This document shows positions 1-8,241 of a stretch of DNA of 64,000 nucleotides, piece by piece. The stretch spans positions 1-64,000 of the forward strand of contig CAVTFD010000040.1 in the NCBI GenBank assembly GCA_963733945.1, read 5' to 3'. Below the pieces are notes generated by a model that worked only from the letters and a program-made list of their open reading frames with translations, was not told where the DNA came from and ran no database searches. This DNA comes from AP-15 sp963733945. Its GTDB lineage: Bacteria; Pseudomonadota; Alphaproteobacteria; ATCC43930; CGMCC-115725. The translations under genes and the position numbers were made by a program. Position 1 is the first letter of the stretch. The number at the start of each line of letters is the position of its first letter.

Positions 1-86
1 GGTCAACTGACATACGCGGCTTGAAGCCGCGATCCATGATAAGAAGTTACCAGCTATAATAAAAGGTTACAGAACAGGAGGAAGAG

Positions 87-1691
87 ATGAGGATCCGATC
101 AGGATTGGCGGTGATGGCGGTCGCCGCCGTGCTTTCGTCTACTGTTTTTGCTGCCGAGGAAGAGGCGCCAAAATATGGCGGCACCTTGACCTACATGATC
201 CCGGCGGACGCACCACCGAGCTTCGACGCGCACCGCGAGACCACCTTTGCAACGATCCATTCGGCGGCTCCGTTCTACAGCGTGCTGATCCGGGTCAATC
301 CGAACGACCCGTCATCGCCAACCGACTTGGTTTGCGATCTGTGCACGGTGATGCCGGAGCCGACCGACGGCGGCAAGACCTACACTTTCACGATCCGCGA
401 GGGCGTGAAGTTCCATGATGGGTCGCCGCTGACCGCGGCCGACGTGGCGGCGAGCTGGAACGAGATCATCTTTCCGCCCAAAGGTATCCTGAGCCCGCGC
501 CAGAGCCATTACATGATGGTCGACACGGTTACGGCTCCCGATCCGACGACCGTCGTCTTCCACTTGAAGTTCGCGACGAATGCATTTTTGCCGGCGCTCG
601 CCGATCCTTATTCATGGATCTATGAAAAGAAGATTCTCGACAAGGATCCCCGCTGGTATGAGAAGAACATCATGGGCTCCGGCCCGTTCAAATTCGTCGA
701 ATATCAGATCGGCCAGTCGATCAAAGGGGTCAAGAACCCAAATTACTATCATAAGGGGCTGCCGTATCTCGACGGCTTTGTCGGCATCTATGCCCCCCAG
801 CAGGTGGTGCAACTCGACGCGATTCGCGCCGACCGGGCGGCGATCGAGTTCCGCGGTTATCCGCCGGCGATGGTCGACCAGCTAAAGCAGCAGCTCGGCG
901 ACAAGATCGCGGTGCAAACCAGCGATTGGAATTGCGGCAGCTTTATTGAGATCAACCACCAGAAGAAGCCGTTCGACGATGTCCGCGTCCGCCGCGCGCT
1001 GACCCTGGCGATCGACCGCTGGCACACTGCGCCAGAACTCGCCAAGATCGCCAACGTTCACACCGTCGGCGGGATCGTCTTCCCCGGATCGCCGCTGGCC
1101 GCGACCAAATCGGAATTGCAGCAGATCGCCGGGTGGTGGCCCGACATCGAAAAATCGCGGGCCGAGGCACGGCGTTTGCTGAAGGAGGCGGGGGCCGAAG
1201 GGCTCAGCTTCGAACTGCTCAACCGCAATGTCGACCAGCCCTACAAATACAATGCGAACTGGGTCATCGACGATTGGAGCAAAGTCGGACTGCACGTCGC
1301 TCAGCGCGTGGTGCCGACCGGTCCCTGGTTCGAAGCCTTCCGGTCGGGAAACTTCGATGTCGGCGTGATCGGCAATTGCCAGAGTGTGGTCAACCCGCTG
1401 CTCGACGTGCAAAGATACCTGCCGCCGTCGGTTTATGCGGGAAACTACGGCCGGTTCGACGACCGGCAGGCGATCGACCTCTACGATAAGATGCTGCGTG
1501 AAACCGACACCACCAAGCAGCGGGCCCTGATGCGAATCTTCGAGAAGCATGTCCTTGATGACCAGGTGCACGAGGCCTTCCTGTTGTGGTGGTATCGGAT
1601 CCTGCCCTACCGGTCCTATGTCAAAGGTTGGAAGATCAGCCCGAGCCATTACCTGAATCAGGATCTGGCGACGATATGGCTCGACAAATAG
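87..1691 (+). CDS. ABC transporter periplasmic substrate-binding protein (SBP family 5)
   Basis: A 534-aa solute-binding protein of the peptide/nickel/opine class that captures ligand in the periplasm for the permeases encoded just downstream. The N-terminus (MRIRSGLAVMAVAAVLSS...FAAEE) is a clear Sec signal peptide, cleaved near residue 22. Family features include the YGGTLTY start of the mature protein, the FTIREGVKFHDG segment and a late RRALTLAIDR segment, and the length is normal for the family. A good ribosome binding site (AGGAGG) lies about 6 bases before ATG 87. The ligand cannot be told from sequence. The gene probably forms an operon with the permease genes at 1719 and 2687. The cognate ATPases are not in this window and may lie upstream of it. 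Confidence 0.93.
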   Translation: MRIRSGLAVMAVAAVLSSTVFAAEEEAPKYGGTLTYMIPADAPPSFDAHRETTFATIHSAAPFYSVLIRVNPNDPSSPTDLVCDLCTVMPEPTDGGKTYTFTIREGVKFHDGSPLTAADVAASWNEIIFPPKGILSPRQSHYMMVDTVTAPDPTTVVFHLKFATNAFLPALADPYSWIYEKKILDKDPRWYEKNIMGSGPFKFVEYQIGQSIKGVKNPNYYHKGLPYLDGFVGIYAPQQVVQLDAIRADRAAIEFRGYPPAMVDQLKQQLGDKIAVQTSDWNCGSFIEINHQKKPFDDVRVRRALTLAIDRWHTAPELAKIANVHTVGGIVFPGSPLAATKSELQQIAGWWPDIEKSRAEARRLLKEAGAEGLSFELLNRNVDQPYKYNANWVIDDWSKVGLHVAQRVVPTGPWFEAFRSGNFDVGVIGNCQSVVNPLLDVQRYLPPSVYAGNYGRFDDRQAIDLYDKMLRETDTTKQRALMRIFEKHVLDDQVHEAFLLWWYRILPYRSYVKGWKISPSHYLNQDLATIWLDK

Positions 1692-1718
1692 CGAGATAAG
1701 CGGAGCCGGACGGAGGCC

Positions 1719-2690
1719 ATGTACCGATATATTATTCAGCGGATACTGCTGGTAGTGCCGACCCTGCTCGGAGCGGCATCACTGGTCTTTCTGTTGATGC
1801 GCCTCATCCCGGGCGATATCTGCGTCGTACGGTTGGGCTCAGGCGGCGGCACCTTCGACGAGCGCGCGGTCGCCGCCTGCCATGCCGAACTGGGGCTCGA
1901 CCGGCCGATACTCCTGCAATTCTTCGACTTTATCTGGGGTTTGTGCCGCTTTGACTTCGGCACGTCGATGTGGTCGGGCAAGCCGGTCTCCTACGAGATC
2001 GCCGCCCGGTTTCCGATCTCGCTGGAGATCGCGATCCTGGCAACGGTCGTCGCGGTCGTGGTCGCGATCCCGTTCGGCACGCTCTCGGCGCTGAAGCAGA
2101 ACACAGTCACCGACCTTGTGGTGCGGGTGATCGCCATCGCCGGTCTCGCCACCCCGGGCTTCTGGCTCGGCATCCTGCTCATTCTCGCCATCCTCAACAT
2201 CTCGCAAATGGCGTTCGGCGCGCCGTGGATGCCGCCGATCGATTATGTGCCATTGTGGAAGGACCCGGTGCGCAACCTGTCGATGGCGATCTGGCCAGCG
2301 ATCGCGGTGGGCTACCGCACTTCCGCGGTCACGATGCGCATGACCCGCTCGGCGATGCTCGAGGTCATGCGTGAGGACTACATTCGCACCGCGCGGGCGA
2401 AGGGTCTGATCGAACGCATCGTCGTCAATCGGCACGCGCTGAAGAACGCGCTACTGCCGGTCGTGACCCTGATCGGCATCGAATCGGCGTTTCTGATCGG
2501 CGGCTTGGTCGTGACCGAGCAGGTGTTCAACCTGAACGGGATCGGCCGGCTGCTTGTCCAGGCCGTACAGAACCAGGACTACACCTTGACCCAGGCGCTG
2601 GTGATGCTGACCGTCGCAGTCTTCGTGTTCACCAATACCGCCGTCGACATGCTCTATGCCTGGCTCGACCCCCGCATCCGTTTCGCGTGA
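1719..2690 (+). CDS. ABC transporter permease, DppB/OppB type
   Basis: A 323-aa inner-membrane permease with the DppB-type N-terminus (MYRYIIQRILLVVPTLLGA) and about six membrane segments. The EAA cytoplasmic loop that contacts the ATPase is visible around EVMREDYIRTARAKGL followed by the HALKNALLPVVTLIG segment. The ATG is preceded by GGAGG five bases upstream. It lies 27 bases after the binding-protein gene, and its stop overlaps the GTG start of the second permease. It would pair with that permease to form the membrane channel of a peptide-like importer. Confidence 0.95.
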   Translation: MYRYIIQRILLVVPTLLGAASLVFLLMRLIPGDICVVRLGSGGGTFDERAVAACHAELGLDRPILLQFFDFIWGLCRFDFGTSMWSGKPVSYEIAARFPISLEIAILATVVAVVVAIPFGTLSALKQNTVTDLVVRVIAIAGLATPGFWLGILLILAILNISQMAFGAPWMPPIDYVPLWKDPVRNLSMAIWPAIAVGYRTSAVTMRMTRSAMLEVMREDYIRTARAKGLIERIVVNRHALKNALLPVVTLIGIESAFLIGGLVVTEQVFNLNGIGRLLVQAVQNQDYTLTQALVMLTVAVFVFTNTAVDMLYAWLDPRIRFA

Positions 2691-3610
2691 ACGCCGCCAT
2701 GACTATCGCCGCACCACATCAAGCCGCTGTTCCGGTCCTTCTCGACGATCTGCCCGGGGGCCGGGGATCACTGGTCGGCCGGGCGCTGGTTTTTGCCCGC
2801 CGCCAGCCGCTCGGCACCTTTGGCCTGGTGCTGGTGCTGGTCATGGCGGTGGCCGGGCTCGGCGCCGATTGGATCGCACCCTACAGCCCGACCGCCAACG
2901 ATTTTGCGGCGATGACCGAGGCGCCGAGCTGGGCGCATTGGCTCGGCACCGATCAGTTCGGGCGCGATCAGCTGTCGCGCATCATTTTCGGCGCGCGCAC
3001 GGCGCTGATCGTCGGGTTCTCCTGCGCCATCGTCAGCAGTTTTGCCGGATTGGTGCTGGGCGTCGGCAGCGCCTATTTCGGCGGGCGCCTCGACCTATAC
3101 CTGCAACGCCTGCTCGATATCCTGATGGCTTTTCCGCTGATCATCATGGCGCTCGCGGTCGTGTCGATTTTCGGCACCGGGGTGCACAATGTGATCGTCG
3201 CGATCACGATCCCGCTGATCCCGCGCTGCGCGCGCATCATCCGGTCGAGCGCGCTGTCGATCCGCGAGATTCCTTATGTCGACGCTGCGCGCGCCTGTGG
3301 CTTTGGCCATTCGCGGATCATTTTGCGTCATATGGTGCCGAATGTGATGGCGCCGTTCTTGATCCTGCTGACGGCGTTTGTCGGACAGGCGATCCTGGCC
3401 GAGGCGGCGCTGTCCTATCTCGGGCTCGGCGTGCAAGAGCCGGTACCGGCCTGGGGCCTGATGCTGCAGGGCGGGGCCGAGGAATATGCCTCGACGGCGC
3501 CGTGGATCGCGATCTTCCCGGGTCTGGCGATCGCGGTGACGGTGTTCGGCTTCAGCCTCTTTGGCGACGCCTTGCGCGACGCGCTCGACCCCAAAATGCG
3601 CGACCGCTGA
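2687..3610 (+). CDS. ABC transporter permease, DppC/OppC type
   Basis: A 307-aa second permease of the same importer, with the DppC-type hydrophilic N-terminus, a first membrane helix near residues 42-62, the GTDQFGRDQLSRIIFGART motif and the EAA loop (EIPYVDAARACGFGHSRII). The GTG at 2687 overlaps the upstream stop (GTGA). An in-frame ATG at 2699 is an alternative start that would shorten the protein by four residues. No ATPase genes follow: the next gene (3712) is unrelated, so the DppD/DppF equivalents must lie elsewhere, possibly before base 1. Confidence 0.95.
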   Translation: MNAAMTIAAPHQAAVPVLLDDLPGGRGSLVGRALVFARRQPLGTFGLVLVLVMAVAGLGADWIAPYSPTANDFAAMTEAPSWAHWLGTDQFGRDQLSRIIFGARTALIVGFSCAIVSSFAGLVLGVGSAYFGGRLDLYLQRLLDILMAFPLIIMALAVVSIFGTGVHNVIVAITIPLIPRCARIIRSSALSIREIPYVDAARACGFGHSRIILRHMVPNVMAPFLILLTAFVGQAILAEAALSYLGLGVQEPVPAWGLMLQGGAEEYASTAPWIAIFPGLAIAVTVFGFSLFGDALRDALDPKMRDR

Positions 3611-3711
3611 TTTCGGCGTCCCGTAGTCGGCGGGCGACCTGCCCATTCGTCCAGTAGCGGTGGCATAACGGCGGCCCCATTCTTTTCGGCATATAGACCG
3701 AGGAGAGGGGC

Positions 3712-5166
3712 ATGCCCGAGAATAACCAGGATGTGCTGACCCAATTTTCTGCCGCTTTGGCCGAGCGCGTGGCAGCGGCGCGCGGGCTGGTCGCCGGGAT
3801 CCGCATGCGCGGGCACTCGCTGCGCTCCGGCACTTTGTGGCGCAAGGATGTGGTTGTGGCCTCCGAGCAGGCATTGCCGAGGGCCGAAGAGGCCGAGGTG
3901 GTGCTGGCCGATGGCGGAATCTTTGCCGCGCGGGTGGCCGGGCGCGACCCCGGCACCAACGTCGCCGTGTTGCGGCTCGACGGCGCCCCGGAACCGCGCG
4001 GGTTGCTGCCGAGGAGCCGCAACCCGGGCGCGCTCGTGCTCGCTCTTGCCGCCGATGGGGCCGGCGGGGTCGCAGTGAGACTTGGCGCGGTCCATTCGGT
4101 CGGCCCCCCCTGGCATAGCCGCGCCGGGGGCCGCATCGACCGCCGCATCGGGCTCGACATCAGAGTGGGTAGAGGCGAGGAAGGTGGGCCGGTGCTCGAC
4201 GCTGCGGGCGGGTTGCTCGGCATCTCGACTCTCGGCCCGCGCCGGCGGGTTCTGGTCATCCCGGCGGCGACGGTCGAGCGCGTGATGGAACCGCTGCTGA
4301 CGACAGGCCGGATCGCGCGCGGTTGGCTCGGCGCGGCGGTACAGCGGGTACTCGTGCCGGAAGCATTGCACAGTGAAGCCCGTCAATCGTTGGGACTGAT
4401 GATCATCGGTGTGACCAAGGACGGGCCGGCGGCGCAAGCCGGGGTACTAATGGGCGACATCCTGATCGCTGTCGACGGCGCCGGCGTCGGGAGTCCGTGG
4501 CAACTCGCCGAAGTGCTGGGCGCCGGAATCGGTTGGACGTCAGGTCCAATTGCGTTTGATCCGCGCCGGCCAGGTGCAGACGCTCACGGCCACGGTGGGT
4601 GCGCGGCCGGCTCGATGAGCGCCGTTGCGGCGGCTGGCGATCTTCCGCGGCGGCTTCGCGTCGCGGTGGAGGCCGCCGATCCGACGACGGCAAAGCGGCT
4701 CGCAGCACTCGTTGCCGCAGCCGGGCACGAGGTCGTTGTCGTGACAGACGTGTCGGACGCGGTTTTGACCGACGGCTCGGCCGAGCCGCTGCCCGGCGCG
4801 CCGATTGTCTCTCTTGGAACAATTGACGGCGATTATGCCGGATCGCTCCCGCCCGAGGCCGGGCTGGCTCAGGTCGACGCCGCGCTGCGCGCCGTCGCCG
4901 CAGGCCTGTCCGTGCGGGTTTTCGCGCCGCCGAAGTCGCGGTTTGCGCCGTTGCCGGACGACGCATCGCCGGTGTTGACGCCGCGCGAAATCGAGGTGCT
5001 GACCGCGCTCGGCGACGGCTTGAGCAACAAGGCTGCCGCCCGGCGGCTCGGCATCTCGCCGCACACCGTCAAATTCCACATCGAGCAGCTGTTCCGAAAG
5101 CTCGGCGCGGGTTGCCGGGCGGAAGCCGTCGCCAAAGGGCTCAGGAGACAGATCGTCGAGTTTTGA
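3712..5166 (+). CDS. HtrA-like pseudo-protease with PDZ domain, read-through fused to LuxR regulator
   Basis: One open frame of 484 aa. Residues about 20-200 have an HtrA/DegP-like chymotrypsin fold, 205-285 a PDZ domain, 300-415 a receiver-like region and 420-484 a LuxR HTH. The protease part seems inactive: the HtrA segments that normally hold His (TNNHVV), Asp (TDLAVLK) and Ser (GNSGGP) read SEQAL (51-55), TNVAVLR (82-88) and GEEGGP (155-160). From about 4523 the next frame encodes a perfect PDZ ending, LGPESVGRQVQLRLI... ...TATVGARPAR, stopping with TGA at 4616-4618. That TGA overlaps an in-frame ATG at 4615. I infer that one extra base near 4518-4525 fused two genes that are normally separate and overlap by ATGA. 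A sequencing error, a real mutation or programmed frameshifting are all possible. Confidence 0.8.
   Translation: MPENNQDVLTQFSAALAERVAAARGLVAGIRMRGHSLRSGTLWRKDVVVASEQALPRAEEAEVVLADGGIFAARVAGRDPGTNVAVLRLDGAPEPRGLLPRSRNPGALVLALAADGAGGVAVRLGAVHSVGPPWHSRAGGRIDRRIGLDIRVGRGEEGGPVLDAAGGLLGISTLGPRRRVLVIPAATVERVMEPLLTTGRIARGWLGAAVQRVLVPEALHSEARQSLGLMIIGVTKDGPAAQAGVLMGDILIAVDGAGVGSPWQLAEVLGAGIGWTSGPIAFDPRRPGADAHGHGGCAAGSMSAVAAAGDLPRRLRVAVEAADPTTAKRLAALVAAAGHEVVVVTDVSDAVLTDGSAEPLPGAPIVSLGTIDGDYAGSLPPEAGLAQVDAALRAVAAGLSVRVFAPPKSRFAPLPDDASPVLTPREIEVLTALGDGLSNKAAARRLGISPHTVKFHIEQLFRKLGAGCRAEAVAKGLRRQIVEF
4615..5166 (+). CDS. LuxR-family DNA-binding regulator (probable separate gene)
   Basis: A protein of 183 aa if started at ATG 4615, which overlaps the natural PDZ-frame stop (ATGA) and starts MSAVAAAGDLPRRLRVAV. 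Residues 10-110 resemble a degenerate receiver domain (LRVAVEAADPTTAKRLAAL, later GLAQVDAALRAVAAG). Residues 118-183 are a GerE/LuxR helix-turn-helix with the diagnostic LTPREIEVL, GLSNKAAARRLGIS and HTVKFHIEQLFRKL. It binds DNA as a transcriptional activator or repressor. A phosphoacceptor Asp is not obvious, so phosphorylation control is doubtful. Its coupling to the triad-less protease-PDZ protein suggests that this protein senses something and passes it to the regulator, but that is inference. Confidence 0.75.
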   Translation: MSAVAAAGDLPRRLRVAVEAADPTTAKRLAALVAAAGHEVVVVTDVSDAVLTDGSAEPLPGAPIVSLGTIDGDYAGSLPPEAGLAQVDAALRAVAAGLSVRVFAPPKSRFAPLPDDASPVLTPREIEVLTALGDGLSNKAAARRLGISPHTVKFHIEQLFRKLGAGCRAEAVAKGLRRQIVEF

Positions 5167-5212
5167 TGTATGTGATCGGGCGCATCACAATAAATCGTTT
5201 TGATCAATAGAT

Positions 5213-5300
5213 AATCGTCGCCCCCGCGGAAGCGGGGGTCCAGGGCTACCTGTAAAACTCCTGCCGCACCTGGATTCCCGCTTTCGCGGGAATGACGATT
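5213..5300. repeat. REP-like double hairpin in convergent intergenic region
   Basis: An imperfect inverted repeat of about 31 bases per arm (5213-5243 and 5270-5300), each arm itself a hairpin (CCCCCGCGGAAGCGGGGG and CCCGCTTTCGCGGG). The AATCGTC ends and CCAGG cores identify a dispersed REP-type element common in alphaproteobacteria. It lies between the convergent LuxR and FAH genes and may also end transcription from both sides. Confidence 0.75.
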
Positions 5301-5323
5301 TTAAAGGTCCTTATTGGTTTCGA

Positions 5324-6109
5324 TTACATTCCTTCGCGCACTACCGGGTTAGTCAGGGTGCCGATGCCGGTGATCTCGATGTCGATCATGTCGCCGTGCT
5401 TGACGTTTTCGGGGGCGCCTTCGGTGCCCATCCACACCACGTCGCCGGGGTAGAGCGTCAGGTATTGCGACATGCGGCTGATGAAAGTCGCGGGGCCGAA
5501 CAGCATGTGATCGGTCTTGAAACGGATTTTCTCGTCGCCGTTGACGCGGATGATCGTTTGCGCCGCGGCGAGGTTGAAATCGGTCTCGATCCAGGGCCCC
5601 ATCGGCTTGAAGGTGTCGGCGTTCTTGGCGCGCCATAAAGTGCGGTCGCCCGCCTGCCAGGTGCGCTCGCTGAAGTCGTTGCCGATCGTCCAGCCGAGCA
5701 CGCAGGAAAGCGCGTCCCGTTCCGACAGGTTTTTGGCCCTCTTGCCGATGACCGCGACCAGCTCGCCCTCGTACTGGCAGCGCTCGGTCGCGTCCTTGGG
5801 AAGGACGATGTTCTCGCCATGCGCGACGAGCGCGTTGTTGGCGCGATAGCCGATATCGGCCGCCTTCGGCAAATTCGGTTCTTGGCCGCGTTTTCTGGCG
5901 GCTTCGATGACATGCTCGGCATAATTGAGACCGGCGCAATAGAAGGTGCGCGGCTCCACCGGAATCAGCAATTTGACCGATGACAGCTTGTGGCGGGTCG
6001 CGGTCTTTTCATAGCCGGCAAACGGGTCGCCCTTGACTTCGGTCACCGTGTCGCCGTCGAGGATGCCGTAGGCCGCATGGCCATTCGTCTCGAACCGTAT
6101 CCAGCGCAT
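5324..6109 (-). CDS. Fumarylacetoacetate hydrolase (FAH) family protein
   Basis: A 261-aa cytosolic enzyme of the FAH/5-carboxymethyl-2-hydroxymuconate isomerase/acylpyruvase family, which cleaves or isomerises beta-dicarbonyl compounds with a divalent metal. Visible motifs are FYCAGLNYAEHV (56-67), the metal-binding YEGELVAVIGK with E114 and E116, and D145 in TIGNDFSER. The C-terminal MGTEGAP...GDMIDIEI segment is also typical. The start MRWIRFE is supported by an upstream GGAGGAG. It is the last gene of a minus-strand set with a hydrolase and a TauD-like dioxygenase, which suggests breakdown of an organic acid or aromatic compound. The substrate is not predictable. Confidence 0.93.
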   Translation of the reverse strand: MRWIRFETNGHAAYGILDGDTVTEVKGDPFAGYEKTATRHKLSSVKLLIPVEPRTFYCAGLNYAEHVIEAARKRGQEPNLPKAADIGYRANNALVAHGENIVLPKDATERCQYEGELVAVIGKRAKNLSERDALSCVLGWTIGNDFSERTWQAGDRTLWRAKNADTFKPMGPWIETDFNLAAAQTIIRVNGDEKIRFKTDHMLFGPATFISRMSQYLTLYPGDVVWMGTEGAPENVKHGDMIDIEITGIGTLTNPVVREGM

Positions 6110-6157
6110 CTTTCGTCTCCTCCGGATTTTGACGACCCTAGCTTAGCGCTTCGAGGT

Positions 6158-7120
6158 CTAGAGGCTGCGCAGAAACTCGATCATCGCGGCGTTGACCTCG
6201 CTCGGCCGCTCCCGCTGGATCAGATGACCGCAGCCGGGCAGCATCATGCTCGCGCGTAATCGCGGTGCGAACTTCACCAGATCCGCGATATGCCGGTCCA
6301 TGCCGGGAAATTTCACAACCGGGTCGCGATCGCCGGCCATATAGAGCGCCGGCACGGTGACCGGCAGCCCGTCAAACGGAGCAAGCAATTCCCAGTTACG
6401 GTCGATGTTCCGGTAATAATTGAGCCCGCCGCGAAAGCCGGTACGGGTAAACTCGGCAACAAAGAAATCGATGTCGGCTTCGCTCAGCCACGCAGGCAGC
6501 GGCGGCGGCTCGGCGTTCCAACGAAACGGACTACCCTGCCGCGGCACCATGCCGAAGGGCCGCGTCGCGGCTGGCGCGTCGCCCGAGATCGCAATCGCGC
6601 CGGCACGGAAAACCGGGCGCACATGGCGGTCGTATTCCGCCTCGGCGACCCCCGGCTCCTGGAAATAGAGCTGGTAGAAGATCGCGTCCTCGGTCTGCGG
6701 CATCACCGTCGTCGGACGAACCGGTCCGCGCGCACGGAATGGTACGCTGAAGGCGATGATGCCGCGGAAGCGGTCGGGGCGCAGTTGCGCTGCAAGCCAC
6801 GCGACCAGGGCACCCCAATCGTGGCCGGCGATGACCGCATGTTCCTCTCCTAGCGCGTCGAGCAGGCTGACGACGTCACCGACCAGATGCAGCAATGTGT
6901 ATTGGTCGATCGCATCAGGGCGGTCGGTCTGACCGTAGCCACGCATGTCGGGGGCCACGGCGTGGAAGCCGGCCTCTGCCAGCGCCGGCAGTTGATGGCG
7001 CCACGAATACCAAAGCTCCGGAAAGCCGTGGCACAGCAGGACCAACGGACCCTCGCCTTGCTCAGCCAGGTGCATCCGGATGCCGTTGGTCTCGACGGTG
7101 CGGTGCCGCAACTCGGTCAT
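6158..7120 (-). CDS. Alpha/beta hydrolase, soluble epoxide hydrolase type
   Basis: A protein of 320 aa from ATG 7120 (MTELRHRTVETNGIRMHLAE). The frame is open further upstream, but that part overlaps the dioxygenase gene and lacks homology. The oxyanion-hole motif HGFPELWYSW (31-40), the nucleophile Asp101 in GHDWGA and the late His299 in GCGHLIQRERP match soluble epoxide hydrolases, which open epoxides to diols through an ester intermediate. Haloalkane dehalogenases share this Asp nucleophile and are the main alternative. The start lies five bases after the stop of the dioxygenase gene (7126), so the two are probably co-transcribed. Confidence 0.9.
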   Translation of the reverse strand: MTELRHRTVETNGIRMHLAEQGEGPLVLLCHGFPELWYSWRHQLPALAEAGFHAVAPDMRGYGQTDRPDAIDQYTLLHLVGDVVSLLDALGEEHAVIAGHDWGALVAWLAAQLRPDRFRGIIAFSVPFRARGPVRPTTVMPQTEDAIFYQLYFQEPGVAEAEYDRHVRPVFRAGAIAISGDAPAATRPFGMVPRQGSPFRWNAEPPPLPAWLSEADIDFFVAEFTRTGFRGGLNYYRNIDRNWELLAPFDGLPVTVPALYMAGDRDPVVKFPGMDRHIADLVKFAPRLRASMMLPGCGHLIQRERPSEVNAAMIEFLRSL

Positions 7121-7125
7121 CACGG

Positions 7126-7962
7126 TCAGACCGGCGTCTCGCCTTTCAGCATCAGGCGATAGAGATAGCGCCGCTCGCTCATGTCGTAATCGGGGTTGGC
7201 CTTGTGAATGACACTGCGGTTGTCCCAGATCACGAAGTCGCCGTAATGCCACTGGTGACGGTATTCGTATTTCTTCTGAATCGCGTGCGCCATCAGCCCG
7301 GCGACAAGATCGAGCGCCTCGCCGTCCTCCATGCCCTCGATCGATTCTATCCGCACCGGGTTGAGGTAGAGCGCCTTGCGGCCGTTTTCAGGATGCGTGC
7401 GGACCAAGGGATGAACCCCCGGCGGTGGCACCTGCCGGGCGCTGTCCTCGCTGAGCGGGCGCAGCTCGCGCGGGCTGTATTTGCTCAGATAGACATGGAC
7501 CGCCTTGAGCCCGTCGATCCGCTCCTTGGTCTCCGAGGGCAGGTCGTCATAGGCCTGGTGCATGTTGACGTATTGCGTATCGCCACCGCTGCTCGGCAAT
7601 GACACCGGAAACAGCATCGTCGCCTTGGGCGGGGTCGGATGATTGGAATGATCGGTGTGAAAGGTCTCGCCCGAGATATAGCGCTTGCCCGGCACGGTCT
7701 GCTCGTTCGAGACGTAGTAGATTTGCGGATAGCCGGGAACGTGCATCTCGCGCTTGTCGTGCTGGAACAACTCGCCGAAAATTTGTGCGGCGGCAATGAA
7801 CTGCAGCGGTGCGAATTCCTGGCCGCGGACCACCAGGACATGATGATCGGCGAACGCGCGGTTCAGCGCAGTGCGGGTCTCGGCATCGACGCCCTGGTTG
7901 AGGTCGAGGCCGCGGACTTCGGCGCCGGTGTGTTCGGTCAGCGGGGTAATCGTATATTCCAT
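7126..7962 (-). CDS. TauD/TfdA family Fe(II)/2-oxoglutarate dioxygenase
   Basis: A 278-aa protein from ATG 7962 (MEYTITPLTEHTGAEVRGLD), with GGAGG eight bases upstream. The longer upstream frame has no family similarity. The iron-binding facial triad is visible as H102-x-D104 (FHTDHSN) and H253 (SVIHKANPDYD), followed by the 2-oxoglutarate-binding Arg region ERRYLYRL. These enzymes hydroxylate or desulfonate small organic substrates using O2 and 2-oxoglutarate. It is the first gene of the 7962-5324 minus-strand cluster, so its promoter should lie in 7963-8241, shared divergently with dgt. The true substrate is unknown. Confidence 0.93.
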   Translation of the reverse strand: MEYTITPLTEHTGAEVRGLDLNQGVDAETRTALNRAFADHHVLVVRGQEFAPLQFIAAAQIFGELFQHDKREMHVPGYPQIYYVSNEQTVPGKRYISGETFHTDHSNHPTPPKATMLFPVSLPSSGGDTQYVNMHQAYDDLPSETKERIDGLKAVHVYLSKYSPRELRPLSEDSARQVPPPGVHPLVRTHPENGRKALYLNPVRIESIEGMEDGEALDLVAGLMAHAIQKKYEYRHQWHYGDFVIWDNRSVIHKANPDYDMSERRYLYRLMLKGETPV

Positions 7963-8241
7963 GGCCGTTTCCTCCGCGCGGCTTAACTGACTCAGCGAAG
8001 TATGGCGAAGCCGCTGGGCGTTTTGCAATGCTCTGGCCGGACGGTGGCGTGTCCGTAACGCGAATGATGCCGGCGGCGCTACGATCCTATGCCGGTGATG
8101 GCGGGCGCGAGCACAACGCCTCGGCGAATCGACGGCTGGCGGCGTGGCTGCCTGGTGTGCCGGGCTTGCCGCAGCGTGGCCAATTGGCTCGGCTTTTTGT
8201 TGTGGGATGGACGCGGGCGAAGGCCTGGCGTAAGAGAAAGG
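7963..8241. other. Divergent intergenic region
   Basis: 279 bases between the divergent dioxygenase (start 7962, minus) and dgt (start 8242, plus). An open frame continues upstream of dgt through this stretch, but its translation is Arg/Gly-rich and not family-like. Promoters for both directions are expected here. I could not assign convincing -35/-10 boxes. Confidence 0.4.

Noticed and set aside
882..1649. Minus-strand 255-codon frame in the binding-protein gene
   Set aside because: Antisense shadow; no start signal and no domain.
7121..7252. Upstream start of the epoxide-hydrolase-like gene
   Set aside because: Overlaps the dioxygenase coding sequence and has no family similarity; ATG 7120 fits.
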